A stretch of 64,000 nucleotides of DNA from Deltaproteobacteria bacterium (GCA_002685535.1 NYXK01000071.1:1-64000), one strand, 5' to 3'; shown: positions 45,783 through 57,625, counted from the first letter of the stretch. Notes: generated by a model not told the origin, from the letters alone. Numbers and translations are program-made.

Positions 45783-46959
45783 AGCGACAAAACCTTCAGA
45801 CAGAACACATTTGAAGTCACGAGATCGGCAGTCGTGTGACACTCTTCCGCGACCATGAACAGTGCCAGCCGGTAGTGTAGACCCTTTAAAGAACCTATCC
45901 AAAGGAGAGGAAGTGTCTTTATATACCTCTGATCAATCAATCCGGTACCGCGCGAAACCCATTCAACGGGCGAGAAACAATGGGTGTTTTTCCAAAATCA
46001 TGGTATCTAAGCTAACACACCAATCTGTCTCAATTCTTCCAATGTTTCCTTCCATTTTTCATATCATTATCTCATCATGCTGTTTGATAAAGTTCATTCC
46101 CCATCACGGAACGTCAGAGACGTCAAGCCTCCCAGCAATTATAAGTTGTATTCAAATGGGAAAAGTTGAGGCTCTCAAGTCGAAGCGCGACATACTCTCG
46201 TGGACCTCCACCTGTATTGCGGAAGTATTATAAGTTCTATACGTTCGCAATCTATTGCCTGCTTCATAATAAGGAAATTCAGTTCGGCTATGGTTTGTTT
46301 GGAACGTCTATTTGATTTTCCGTCTCTGCGTAAGAAAGGATTGGGTGATATTGACAGTGAAGTCATGTTTGACGGCGGGAAAGGAATGGCAACCACAAAC
46401 CACGAGTCAGGTGAGCATATACAGAGAATCGCCCATCCTCAACTCCATGTAACCCTTGCGAGGTCCAAAAGCCGCACTTCTACCGATTTGAAGCTCATCC
46501 CCTCCATATCCAACACCAGTTCAGAAAACCTTTGAAGCTGCACACACTAGCTGCGTTCCTGTGATGATATTTGTTAGCAGCTGTTGTGCGTATGGATGAA
46601 AGATGGAAAGGAAGGGCTTTATATGCAAAGTCCTCGGCAGCTAAAGGGTAAAGCATGATGAGAGTACGGAAAATAACAGGAATTCGCGGCTCTTTGTACG
46701 ACTGGATGATTTTTGGTCATGAATGTGTAAAGGGATGCGAAATCATAGAATGCTTGACAATTTGTTGAAGTGAATGTGAATGTGAAATTGGTATCTCAAA
46801 GAACGTACGAAACAGGCTCTACATCTAGATCTAAAATCTACGCCAATATACACATCTATCTCTCCAGCCCTCTAAGCCTCAAACTCCATTCCATGGTATA
46901 AACGCCTCCTTCCCTCCCTCCCCTCCCACTCCACCCAACCTCTACCCTCCCTGCAAACC
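45783..46959. other. 1.2 kb intergenic region
   Basis: Carries the possible promoter of the small secreted protein (TATA-like at 45918-45926). The 46175-46540 frames are short and overlap both strands; none is credible. Confidence 0.4.
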
Positions 46960-48746
46960 TCACCACCTCCACCCCCTCGCCCCCCTCAAATCATCAACAT
47001 TCAAAATATCCACCCCCTCCTTCACAAGGACCTCCCAAACATAATCCCTCAACCCCAGAGGCCAAGCCGGCAAATCCCAATACCTGGCCTTCAAGCCCCT
47101 CTTATGCGCACCTCTAACCTGACCGCGTATGATATCGAGTTGTTTGGGAGTGAGTCGACCGCGCCAGATGGTGCCGATGGATTTGTGCAGGGAGACGGAT
47201 GCGTAGTAGGAATTTTGAGAGGTGAAGGAGGATGTGGGGGAGGTGCCGGACAGGCCTTGGCCGAGGTCGGCGGGGTCGCCTGTTGGTGGGTTGTTGTCGA
47301 ATTCGGGAGGGAGGAGATTCTCGGGAGAGGAGAAAGGGTCGTCGATACCTGGAGGAGAGAGAGCAGAGGGAGGAGAGTTGCTTAGTGGCGAGGGAGATGA
47401 ATGGGGAGGCTCCCACATGGTATCGAGTGGGGCGTCGAAAAATGCATCTCTATACGTCTCGTTTGCAGTCAGGATGTCGAAGCGTGTGTTCCCTGTCCCT
47501 ACTACTGTCACAGCTCGTCTATGCACCACATCTCCTTCCACATAGGTTAACCATCCGCGTTCTCGCAAGGGTTCTAGCTGCTTCAATATCCAAGGCCAGG
47601 TTTCCTTTCCGCCTGTTTTCACGTCTATAAGCAGTGTAAGTGTCTGCTCCGGATCGACGTCGAATACGCCGTTGTTAGTCCCGTTGTAGAACTCCGTCTG
47701 CGGGTTTTGGTTCTCGAGAATCTTGACGAGAGGGTCGATATACAGTGCTGTGAAAGTGCGATTTCGACTAAGACTTGCTCGATTGTGACCGACGAGTAAG
47801 TCGTTGTTGTATAGCCAGACGTCGGCTTCGACACCTGTGCAGCCGTGACGGAGAGCAGAGAAGAGAGGGACCCGTCGCCAGTAGTCGTTGTGCGAGTGGC
47901 AGGGTATGGGTTGGATGTCCCGTGTAAAGTCTGTTGGGTACCATGCTAGGTCTGCGGTTCCGGTGTTGAGGCCGCCCCAGTGGGTGAAGATGTCGTCTGG
48001 ATCTGAGGGTCGAGTGTAGAGGGCTAGGAGGGTGAGGAGGAGGTTTGTGGCTAGAAGGATTGCGCTAGGGACATTGTCAGTTGTATATTCGCGGATGAGA
48101 AGTCAAATAAAAGGCAACTGTAAGAGGAACGGAACAGAAGAAAGAGGAAGACAAACAGAATGCTCAACCCACTGATCCCCCCAAAAACACAATAATTCAC
48201 CCAGCCTCTCCTCCTCTTCATCCACCTCGTACCGGTATACCTCCCATCCAACAACAAAGCCTTCCCTTCATCTCGATATACGCTTCCATTCCTAGAACTA
48301 TCGAGACTTCCTTTCCTCCTGGCTCGCACGGTCATAGTCATGATATCTTTGACGCCCCACCAGCCATTTCCGTTCTCTTCGCAAGACCAGTCCTGGTCGG
48401 CCTTTGTGTCTGAGTTTATGCCCGGGAGATATCCATCTTCCAGGTCAAGTACTTCGTGGTCTAGCTCGTAGTCAAATTCGGTGTCTGTATTGGATGGAGC
48501 AAGGGGTTTCCGAGGCGAGGATGCAGATGACGAAGGAGATGTGGATGCGCCATCTTGATATTTATCTTGCTGTGGTGGCGGAATGAATGATGGTGGCAAT
48601 GGCGTTGGCGCTGGTGTTGAAGTCGGCGTTGCTGGCGCCGCAGTGATTCCGGCATATTCGGAGACTACTTGATCTTGGTGGAGTTGTTGACGTTGATGAT
48701 GTTGATGCTGATGCATCGGCGTCGGTGATAAATCTGATGGTGCCAT
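46960..48746 (-). CDS. AIM6: AIM6-like membrane-anchored phosphodiesterase-fold protein
   Basis: Two exons (48746-48157 and 48064-46960, intron 92 nt with an unusual GTTTGT donor) encode 564 residues. The N-terminal 180 residues are Pro/Ser/Gln-rich and disordered. The splice joins GISGLSILAILLATNLLL, rebuilding one transmembrane helix at about 190-210, which supports the odd donor. The rest is the family's PLC-like TIM barrel: CHSHNDYWRRVPLFSALRHG, GVEADVWLYNNDLLVGHN, LLIDVKTGGKETWPW and WDLPAWPLGLRDYVWEVL. The PLC-like barrel is likely outside or in the lumen. In yeast AIM6 loss affects mitochondrial inheritance; the biochemical activity is unknown. A Pro/Ser-rich loop interrupts the barrel. 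Gene symbol given by family only. Confidence 0.85.
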
Positions 48747-51096
48747 TTTGGTGGGGGCGGGCAGGCGGGTCAGGATCAGAGCCAGGGATTTGGGACGTCT
48801 TGGCAGGGTCTGTCCTATCAAGAGGGTGCTGAAGAATAAATGGAGAAGTATGATAAAGGATTCCAAGATCTTTATCGAGACTTGGCCATGAGATCGCTTG
48901 ATGATTGATGAATGAAGATCGAATGAAAACAGGAGTCAAGAGTGGAAATTTCGAACGACGGCAGCCTTCGATCTATATAAATAGAGAGGGAAGATGCTGC
49001 TGGTGAATCGAAGTGAGTCGTGAAGCAGTCTGGGTAATGTCCGTGTTTCCTCGTAATTTTCTGTATCGACTTGAGCCCTAATGGATTCTCATCGTCTCGT
49101 CACAATGCTCTCGATTGGATGTGGTGCTGATTTAAGTAAGTGAGTGAGGGATTTTGCCGCTTATTGTTTGTGACTGTACCCCGAGAGCTCAGTCCCGTCT
49201 TCCAACACTTCTTTCGAACACTCACTTAAATCCTCGTATCCAGACCCCGCTTCCTCTTTCCTAAATGTCGCTGCTCAAACGTCTCTGGACCTCCCCGCCT
49301 CGAATCGGCTCTTTTACCTCGATTCGATATGCTTGATGACCGTTTCGATACGATGCTCTAAGTTTCGTTTCAACTGGTCTCTGTGACCACTGACGCGTCG
49401 AATGTCACTGAAGTGCTAGTCCGGGATTTTGATGCCGAGAGTTTATTTCGCTGAAGGGTAGGGAGGAAAGGAATTCGTGATTGAGTAAGAGGAAATCTCG
49501 ATGATGATGGTGCCTTGTAAGTGAGCGATTTCAAGAAGTCGGAGTGATGAGTGACAGCTTGGAGAAATATGAGAGGGTAGGACCAGGTTGATTGCGTAGA
49601 CAAGATCCGACAAGAATGACCCGTCAACGACTTATTGGAAGGTTGGTTGATACATATGATGTCAGAGTCTAGAGCGAATGTCGCGACGGGAGATGTGAAG
49701 ATATATGTCTCTTTTCTTTTTCGCACCTTACCAATAGAGTGGGAGGGTCTAGATACTTAAGCTTGTAAATAAACCTCCGAGGAGGGAAGCGAAAAGAGGG
49801 AATTCAGAGCACACCATCCCCACCATCGTCAAGCAAGAACGCATTTCCTTCCCAATGCGTGATCATGAACGATGCAAGTGTCTTGGGATTGGTAGCGAGT
49901 TCATCCACCGCCAATCCATTATCCAGCTCGTGGAAAGAAGCACAATCACAAGCATCACAAGCATCTCCCAAAGTGACACCTGCCAGATCTACGCAACGCC
50001 GCTGAATAAAATGCGCAATGAGAAGAACCAATTAGACCCCTCAGAAGGGTCATCGTGGGTTTCTGCACTCGCTTGTAGGGAATCTTCACAGACAGGCCAG
50101 ATGAACCAGATGAAGAGGATGTGCACTTGGATTTTGATCACACTGTCGCAAAAGCGCCACAGAAGAGACAAATCCGCTACGTGCAAGCCACCACGGACGA
50201 AGATGCTGGATTCTGATTTGGTGAGAGGAGGTGTGCCCAGGAGGACCGTTGGGGGTTGGTGGAACATTTGATGCTGGGCTGAAGTGGGGGTGGTTGATGC
50301 TTGGAACTTGGAGCTTCCCCTCCTGTTGATAGATACACGTGGAGGGCTTGATTGATAGCTGCAGGGACGGTGAAGCTGTAACTGGCTTGAGTAGCTGTGG
50401 AAATGATGATACAACATAAGAAAGATGAAGCTTTTGATTTAATAGTCGCGATCCGAGCTTTGCATACTGCAAGCTCTGGTGCTTCGGCACTTGCATCAAG
50501 AATTGATGATTGGGAAAATAGAGAAGCCAAGGGAAGATACCCAGACCGTTCAAATCGGGAACACCTGCCTCAGATCACTTCGAAAACGAAGCAACCCAAC
50601 TACCGAATAAACAAAACATCTGAAGTGTCTCTTAAAACAGCAACTCGAGACCACAATAGCACACACTCTCTCCTGTAACACGCATCGTCGAGAATGTTAG
50701 GCTTTTGTTTCCTCATCTCCTCAACCCTCCATCTCTCACCGTCCTTTGTGACACTCTCCAGCGACCACAGGACAAAGTTTAGCGATCTCCCTACCAAATC
50801 TCCAGCGTTCCAGACCCTAAACCCTGCCCTGTCAGAACCCTAACCTTCTTCCGCCAAGCCCCTAGGCTAGACCCTGAAGAAGAAACATCGGCACGGCTAT
50901 CTGCTTCGGCTAGGGTGGCAGAATAGCTCACCGCTCAGACATTCAGTCGCAAAAAAGTTGAAACTTCCTGCGAGACGGAATATGCGTGAAGCTTGATTTC
51001 ACTGGCTTCTGAATCGATCGACGCAACGAAGAGAGTAATACTGCAGTCGATTGGATTGAATTGGACTTGATTCCATTGGAGAAAGACAAGGACAAT
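48747..51096. other. 2.35 kb region with one unresolved coding-like stretch
   Basis: Minus-strand frames at 49804-50530 read as natural protein in parts, such as FHELDNGLAVDELATN followed by a THWEGNAFLLDDG tail, and MFHQPPTVLLGTPPL upstream. I could not join them by canonical splicing, and no family is recognised. This may be an unresolved multi-exon gene or a decayed one. CCCTAA-type motifs at 50814-50825 and 50837-50845 lie upstream of the next gene. The rest is intergenic. Confidence 0.35.
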
Positions 51097-52293
51097 ATGC
51101 CGCACAAACATACGAGGAAAGGGCAGGTTGACAAATCGACGTAAGTTCAAGTCTTCGCGGAGATGAAGCTATTCACAATTTCCCCACCACCACTTCTCTT
51201 TTCCCTCTCTTTTCCCTTCCACTTTACGACTTCCTCGCCATGCTAACCATCTCTTCCCTTCAGCGTCGACCTCCCACCCACAACCCTCGCCCTCCCCCTC
51301 TCAGTCTCGAAATCCGCCTCCTCAAACGGAATATTCACCTCCGAACTCTCTACCTCCAAGTCTAACACCACAAAGAACAACAACAACAAGAAGCGCAAAC
51401 GCAAAGATACAGACGATGACACGCCGAAAGCTTTCCAACGTCTGATGGCATTCGCGCAGGGGAAGAGATTACCGAAGGGATTAGACGATGGAGTGAGGGA
51501 GACGAAGAAGGAAGGGAAGAGAAGGAAAGTAGCTGCTGAGGCAGCTGCTTCAAAATCTACAGCTGGCGAGGACGGCGAGGAAGCCGAAGTCGAAATCGTA
51601 GTATCCAAGAAAGAAAAAGACACTGTCCAAGAAGCCAACACACCCACCATCCGCCCCGGCGAGCGTATGTCCGACTTCTCCGCACGCGTCGACGCCGCCC
51701 TCCCCGTCGCAGGTCTAATTAACAAGAGCGTACGCAACGGCAAAGACCCGCTAGGATTGAAAGTCGGACGAACGAAGACGGAGAAGCGCATGCATAGGAT
51801 GTACGACGAGTGGCGGGCTGAGGAGGCGCGGATACAGGAGAAGAGGATGGAGGCTAGGGAACTGGCGGAGGAGGAGGAGATGGATGAGGGGGAGGATGGG
51901 CAGGTTAAGTGGAAGGTTCCTGCTTCGACATCTGCATTGGGAGGAGGTGCGTCTGCTGGTGGAAAGAAGAAGAAGAAGGGGAAGGGGAAGAAGAAGGTGT
52001 TGGGGGAAATCGATGATGGTGAAGATGATCCGTGGGCGAATATTGGGAAGAATAGAGGGGAGGTTAAGGCGGGACTGAATGATGTTGTGCTTGCGCCGCC
52101 GACGTTCACGAAGGCGCCGAGGGAGAAGTTTAAGGTTAGTAGGGGGGCGAAGGTCGAGGTTGAGGATGTGCCGAGGAAGAGTGGGAGTTTGAGGAGGAGG
52201 GAGGAATTAGGTGGGGTGAGGAGGAAGGTTGTTAGGGGATATAGGGATATGATGAAGGGGAAGGGACAGGCTATTGAGGAAGAGGAAGAATGA
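51097..52293 (+). CDS. Basic, Lys/Glu-rich nucleolar-type protein
   Basis: Two exons (51097-51140 and 51264-52293, intron 123 nt with GTAAGT donor and GCTAAC branch) encode 357 residues from MPHKHTRKGQVDKSTVDLPP. Long charged tracts alternate with conserved blocks: PKAFQRLMAFAQGKRLPKGL, PGERMSDFSARVDAALPVAG, DPLGLKVGRTKTEKRMHRMY and VRRKVVRGYRDMMKGKG. The basic clusters look like nuclear or nucleolar signals. The family occurs across filamentous fungi and resembles ribosome-biogenesis accessory proteins; I do not know a named orthologue. Two CCCTAA motifs lie about 260 bp upstream, an arrangement seen at growth genes. Function is inference. Confidence 0.75.
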
Positions 52294-53392
52294 AGGGAGA
52301 CATTACTGCGTTGTTGGCGTTTGAGCTCGAGCTGAGGTGGTGAAGTTGCCATTTACAGGGTATCAATACAATGCAATTATGGCAAGACTACGTGCTCATT
52401 GACCGATTGACTTTGACACGAATACGATCAACTTGATACATCTTCGCAAGGGTGCTGCCCAAGAAAATGCAAGAAACGTTGTTTGCGAGTCCTTGGTATC
52501 CGCCTTAGCCGCTGTACTTGATAATGCTCCATCGTCACGTATAATTGTTGACACCCACGTTACTTTGACACAAATGATATACTAAGTGCCAGTCTGGAAG
52601 CATATGCGGAAAAGGTAGGCGAATGACGTTATTCGCCAATCAGACAGCCGGAATCATGTTCCACGCTCTTCGAACTGGAATGGTTTTTATAACCGACGAC
52701 CTGTACGATATGAACATGTCTCACCGGAGAACGTTGCCTTGCCAATACCAAACTTCCCTGAACGCGGCGATCTGTATAGCATGAAAGTATCCTGGAGAAT
52801 AATAGTGGATATAAGATATTGGCTGAGCGTCATCTGTTCGAAGAGTAACAGTAAGAGAGTCCTTAAGCTTCCTTTTGTGTGTCGATCTTTAAAGCTTGGA
52901 GTAGTTCAAATAGAACAACGAGGTTGAACGAACTGCTCGGGTCTGGGCATATCGTTTAGTTTTCAGATATTACTGGAATACGATATCGCCGAGGATCTAT
53001 TGCAATGTGCTACTGGGCAGTACAGTGTAAGGATCATTTTGAACCACTCACTTCAACAGTCGCGGAACAGTAAACCCGAAGAGCTTCGTTGTGCTCTGTT
53101 GTTCCGTGAGAATTAGCTGTGCATCAAGAGAAGAAGTAAAAACAACTGTGTTACAGACCCTCTCTTAGATCCAACCCGAAGTATCACGAATGTAAGCACC
53201 AAAGCGTCATCCAAGCGACCTAGTCATAACTTAAAATTGAATCATAACTCATGCGTCTATAAGTACAGACATCCTTTCCTGATTTCTCCTTTTCAAGCCT
53301 CACAAAATCCAGCAAAAGCCCAACCTCACATTTTCCCCAAAATTCAAATCTCAACAACAAACCCTTTTAAACCCACCAAAAATCACCTCAAA
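52294..53392. other. Intergenic upstream of small-secreted-protein array
   Basis: No gene recognised. A TATAAG-like element at 53258-53263 lies about 130 bp upstream of the first array gene. Confidence 0.45.
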
Positions 53393-53748
53393 ATGTATCT
53401 GCCCTCCATTCTCAAGACTCTTTCCACTTTTCTCGCCCTCACCGTCAGCGTGACCGCAATCGGCAACTGCAAATGCCAAGACGAGTCCACCCAGAACGAC
53501 GCAGCGACGGAGTATTGCTGCAGACGCCAACAATGGCCTGCGAGATACGAACCGAATGAGTACCATCAAGTACGTTTGCAACAAACCCCCGCACACATCC
53601 TAGGGTTCCTCACCTCTTTTACTACCTGCCGATTGGCTGACATGATCCTGTGCAGTGCTCGTCCTTATTCAGGAATTTGGATTCCAACTCCTTCAAGAAT
53701 TGTTGTGTGGACTATGGCCGCGTCACGGATGCATATTGCTGGAATTGA
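53393..53748 (+). CDS. Small secreted cysteine-rich protein, array copy 1
   Basis: Two exons (53393-53569 and 53656-53748, intron 86 nt, GTACGT donor) encode 89 residues. A signal peptide ending near VTA is followed by IGNCKCQDE. The mature protein has eight cysteines in the order CxC, CC, C, CC, C: NCKCQ, EYCCRR, QCSSL, NCCVDY and AYCWN. The intron falls in phase 0 directly before the fifth cysteine, exactly as in the other three copies. Proteins of this layout, beginning GNCKCQD and ending YCW(N), occur widely in fungi as small secreted proteins of unknown function; some related families are effector candidates. Cysteine pairing is inferred from spacing only. The neighbours are three paralogues downstream on the same strand. 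Confidence 0.85.
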
Positions 53749-54567
53749 AAGAGAGTGGGGAGAGTGGCAAGGATGAGCTGCAGAGTTTGACGTCGTTAGA
53801 TTCAAGTGTATTTGTTGCGGTGTCGTGTTAAAGAGTTTATGTACGCCGGTGTGGTTCAGGTAGCGTTGACTCTTGAGAGAAATAAATGTATACTTAGAAG
53901 CCGGATTATAACATTACTTCTTTCAAATGATCTCATGTGTCTTCAAGATTCATTACCTAGAGGTTTTGTATGTCAGTCCCAACAATCATAAGACAGAACT
54001 CAGTTCTGAAAGACCTTGGCTGGGGGTGGCTAATCAAGACTGTGATCGAGAGGTAGGACATGGGATATAACTAGGTATCTCTGGTAGGATGTGGAGATCA
54101 AGGCGTTCTAGTATCCATCTCGGATGAAACTTACTATGAGAGGTCTCTCATCGTTCTTCTTTGAAACTGAGTATATGTATGGCGATGATGCATACTGCTG
54201 GGTTGAAAGTGACAACAGTGAGAAATCTTCCCGGATCGAACGTGAGCAACAAAGAATCACGAAAATGCGTACTTCACCTCGATACGTCCAATATCTCTGT
54301 TGACTTCGGAAAGTTGTAAGGTTGCAGTGTTGTTTCTCAAAGAGCCCGAGATCGGCGAAATCGAAAGGCAATCGGCTGTTTGTACATTGAATTGTTCCAC
54401 AATCTCAGGGAGTGGTCATCGGTAACAATCCTCACGATACACAACTCTGAACGCAAAAGTACATAAGCTGCCCAGTAACCGGGCCAGTTCCTTGGTCTTA
54501 GAAAGCATCAATCAAATCACCAAGAACTTCTACTCCACATCAAAATTCTACTCTAAAAATAATCAAC
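53749..54567. other. Intergenic between array copies 1 and 2
   Basis: No reading frame or further degenerate copy recognised. Presumably copy 1's 3' UTR and copy 2's promoter. Confidence 0.45.
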
Positions 54568-54898
54568 ATGCAGCTCACCCGCCTCTTCAAAATCGTCACC
54601 CCTATCCTCGCGATCACAACAACCGTGACTGCCATCGGCAATTGCAAATGCCAAGACTCACAGGGTCAATATAACGACTTGACTGAAAGATGCTGTGCTG
54701 AACAATTCAGCGGGGTTTATCATCCCGATCAGCATCATCAAGTAGGAAGATCCCGAAGACTCATATCGAGTCCCGATGCAAAAATTGTGAGCTAACATGA
54801 GGTGCAATTAGTGTTCATCTTGGATGTCAGCCCTTGCGGAGCACGCGTTCGATCAGTGCTGCAAATCCTTTGGCTCTTGGGACTCATACTGCTGGTGA
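54568..54898 (+). CDS. Small secreted cysteine-rich protein, array copy 2
   Basis: Two exons (54568-54741 and 54812-54898, intron 70 nt with GCTAAC branch) encode 86 residues. The signal peptide (MQLTRLFKIVTPILAITTT) precedes IGNCKCQDSQGQ, then ERCCAE, the YHPDQHHQ block, CSSWMS, QCCKSF and YCW. All eight cysteines are conserved with copies 1 and 3. The C-terminus lacks the final Asn found in the other copies and ends one residue earlier. The donor is GTAGGA, weaker than in copy 1. The gene looks intact. Confidence 0.85.
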
Positions 54899-55820
54899 GA
54901 ACTGTATGATTAAGCCCTGGCAGCAAGTGTGGTTTTAGGGCTGTTCAATCAGGACTTTCTTAATCGATTGGGGACTTAAGCCAAAGACATCATAGATTCA
55001 GTCCTAGCAAATGTTATTTTGTTGCAGTTCAGTGCTAGCGGCTTCGCTGTTCAAACAAAGGCTTCAATCTTCTGATCGTGATGTGTCATGCTCCATTGAA
55101 ACGCAACAATGGTGTACGGCTTTCTTTCTCGCTCTGCCAATGCCCGTATAGGGCCTTACTTGTGGAGGGCACAAGTTCGATTCGATGAGTTTCACGGTTC
55201 AGATGATATGCGACTTGCCTTTTCACAATCCCACGGTAGTGTCTCAGCTGAATGTGAGGGACCAATGTGTCATAGCGTATGCGATTTTCATAGAAGTCGG
55301 CTGCAAGTTCCGGTCTAGATTGTCAAGGAAGCACTTTTCTCATATGCTTGTTTGTCTACTTGGCCTGTCTGATCCAAGTCCCGTCATCAAGAAGCGCAAG
55401 ATCGGTCGATCGCTTCTTATTTTATCGTGATCTTCGTGGAAGGGGTCCGGGTCGAGCACTGTGTTACGTCCGAAACAGATTGGTTGAATCTAAGAGGATC
55501 TTCCTACCAATTATAATTATCTTGTAATTGTAGTACGAAATGGAATCTCGTCGTGCGACTTTAGTGTGGAACAAATAGTAGTACTCAGTCTCGCTTAACC
55601 GATTCGAAGTATTACAACAATAAAATGTAAGAACACAGAAGCGCTGATCACAGGAAGGTATTGAGAGTTTTCCTTAGGTACCAATTATCCATAAGACCAA
55701 GCAACTTCCCAACTTCTGGGAGTCTCCTCAGCACCAACAGCAAATTGAATTCCAAAATCAATCTTTACAAGCTCCTTAAGCTCACAATACAAACTCGAAT
55801 TCGTACACACTGAAGTCAAC
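54899..55820. other. Intergenic between array copies 2 and 3
   Basis: Short frames only; no degenerate additional copy recognised by eye. Confidence 0.45.
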
Positions 55821-56174
55821 ATGCAATTCCCAACCATCCTCAAGACCCTCGCTCCTCTGCTTGCTCTCGCAGCCACCGTCACTGCCATCGGCAACTGCAA
55901 GTGCCAAGATAGTTATGGACAGAACGACGAGGCAACGGAAAAGTGCTGCCGCGCGCAAGAGTATCCCGCACAATATCATGGGGATCAACATCATCAGGTA
56001 TGAAAATATCATTCCTCTTGAAAGCTAATACCTGGAATCTTGTACCATAGTTGAGGACAACATGCTGATTGGTGGTATTAGTGCTCGTCATGGTCGCGAA
56101 GTCTGGATTCGACTGCGTTCAGGTTCTGCTGCAAGTACAAGTGGCGAATGGGGGATGCGTATTGTTGGAACTGA
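55821..56174 (+). CDS. Small secreted cysteine-rich protein, array copy 3
   Basis: Two exons (55821-55997 and 56082-56174, intron 84 nt, GTATGA donor) encode 89 residues. The signal peptide reads MQFPTILKTLAPLLALAAT and is followed by IGNCKCQDSYGQ, then EKCCRA, QYHGDQHHQ, CSSWSR, FCCKY and AYCWN. It is closest to copy 1 in length and to copies 2 and 4 in the HHQ/DQ block. The eight cysteines are all present. No lesions seen. Confidence 0.87.
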
Positions 56175-57283
56175 ACGGGCTCAGATAATGGTTATGAAGG
56201 TTCAATTCTAATATTGGTACTTACATTTGACTGAAAAGTGCGCACAAGTGCAATTCGTGCCGGGACATGGTGCGATCATTGGCCATTTGAAAATGTACTT
56301 TACCTCGACGAGAATGCCAGCTTATTTGCAGTCTAAGATTTTCCTTCTTGCTTTCATGAACTAGTAGTAAGTATGGATGCATTGGCGAAGTTGAGAAAAG
56401 GCCTTGTCTTCGGCGGGCAGACTCTCGATCCCCTCGTACCCAGGACACCGTCAAACCCAGCCGTATCTGCCGAAGAACAACCCGGGGGGACAATAGACCT
56501 TGCTATTTTGATGTTTCCCTTAATTAGTTTCCTGTGTCCACCTATCGTGCTCCCATGTCGATGGGAGTCTGACAGCACTGTGCTATTATTTTCGTGCTTT
56601 CTATGCTAATCTCAAGGCTCGATTGACCTCCATTTTACATACTTGAAAGTGGGATAGTCCTATTTAGTACCAATTGTCAAGCCTGGCTTGCCAGATCTAG
56701 GCCATGTTCTTCCAAACTCACTCATTAGCCATGTGTTCATCCTCAGCAAGCCTTATCTCCGTGTAGGCTGTACGGCCGTAGACGGTAATACCGGACCTGA
56801 ACTTGAGCCAATGAATACTCCGAAGAATGTCATCGCATTCCAGTGCATTGCTACTGCGATAATGCTGAAGTAACACGCAAGCTTAGACATACATTGCTGG
56901 GCAATACAAATGCAGTAGTCAAGGAATGGCTCACGGACTTTACACATGCTGTATGACGTAGATGAACGGAAAGGCCCTTGACGTACAGTCTGTAAGTACT
57001 ACCCTCTGATCTACTATACTCGGATACTTAGATTCCAGCCATACCGCAGGATGGTCGGAACTGCATGGGATTGCAGTCTTAACCATGATCCAGAGAAGGT
57101 CAGTTGAAATTAAAATATCATCGACGTGGCTTCAAGGGATCTTCCGCTCTGCATGGTGAGGACGACACAATACAGATGCATATAAAGCCGACCCAATTCC
57201 CTTCAGCTTCCATCAAATATACAGCAATCTGAACATCCCATCACTTTCGCAACCATACCCAACCGAGCCCCCACCAAGTCAAC
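56175..57283. other. Intergenic between array copies 3 and 4
   Basis: No gene recognised. A TATAAAG at 57181-57187 lies about 100 bp upstream of copy 4's ATG, so its promoter may still be intact. Confidence 0.45.
57181..57187 (+). promoter_or_regulatory. TATA box of array copy 4
   Basis: TATAAAG sits about 100 bp upstream of the copy 4 start, a normal fungal spacing. Confidence 0.4.
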
Positions 57284-57625
57284 ATGCAGTTCAATTCCAT
57301 TCTCAAGATAGTCGCACCCGCTTTCGTGCTGGCTGCTCAAATCAACGCCCGCCTAGTCGGAAATTGCAAGTGCCAAGATTCGAATTGGTAATCCAACGAG
57401 CAGACCGAGAAGTGCTGCAACGAGTAAATCTCTGGTATCTACCATCCAGACCAATACCACAAGGTAAGTTAGCATTCTCATCGGAAAGTACTTTCTGCAG
57501 CATCGTCAACAATGGTATCTGATGGGTCGTATCAGTGCTCATCGTGGATGGAAGTCTTGAATGAGGTAAATTTCCTCTCCTGCTGCCAGTACTACGGCAT
57601 GAATGGAGCATTTTGCTGGAACTAG
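57284..57625 (+). pseudogene. Small secreted cysteine-rich protein, array copy 4, two nonsense codons
   Basis: The copy has the same structure as copies 1-3: signal peptide MQFNSILKIVAPAFVLAAQ, GNCKCQDS, EKCCNE, YHPDQYHK, a 72-nt intron (57464-57535), CSSWME, SCCQYY and AFCWN. The frame is interrupted by TAA at 57389-57391 and TAA at 57425-57427. In the paralogues both positions align with Gln codons, so both are consistent with CAA to TAA, a C-to-T change in a CpA context. That is the mutation type expected of repeat-induced point mutation. Splice sites and all eight cysteines remain. It is therefore a young pseudogene; functional readthrough is unlikely with two stops. Confidence 0.85.
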
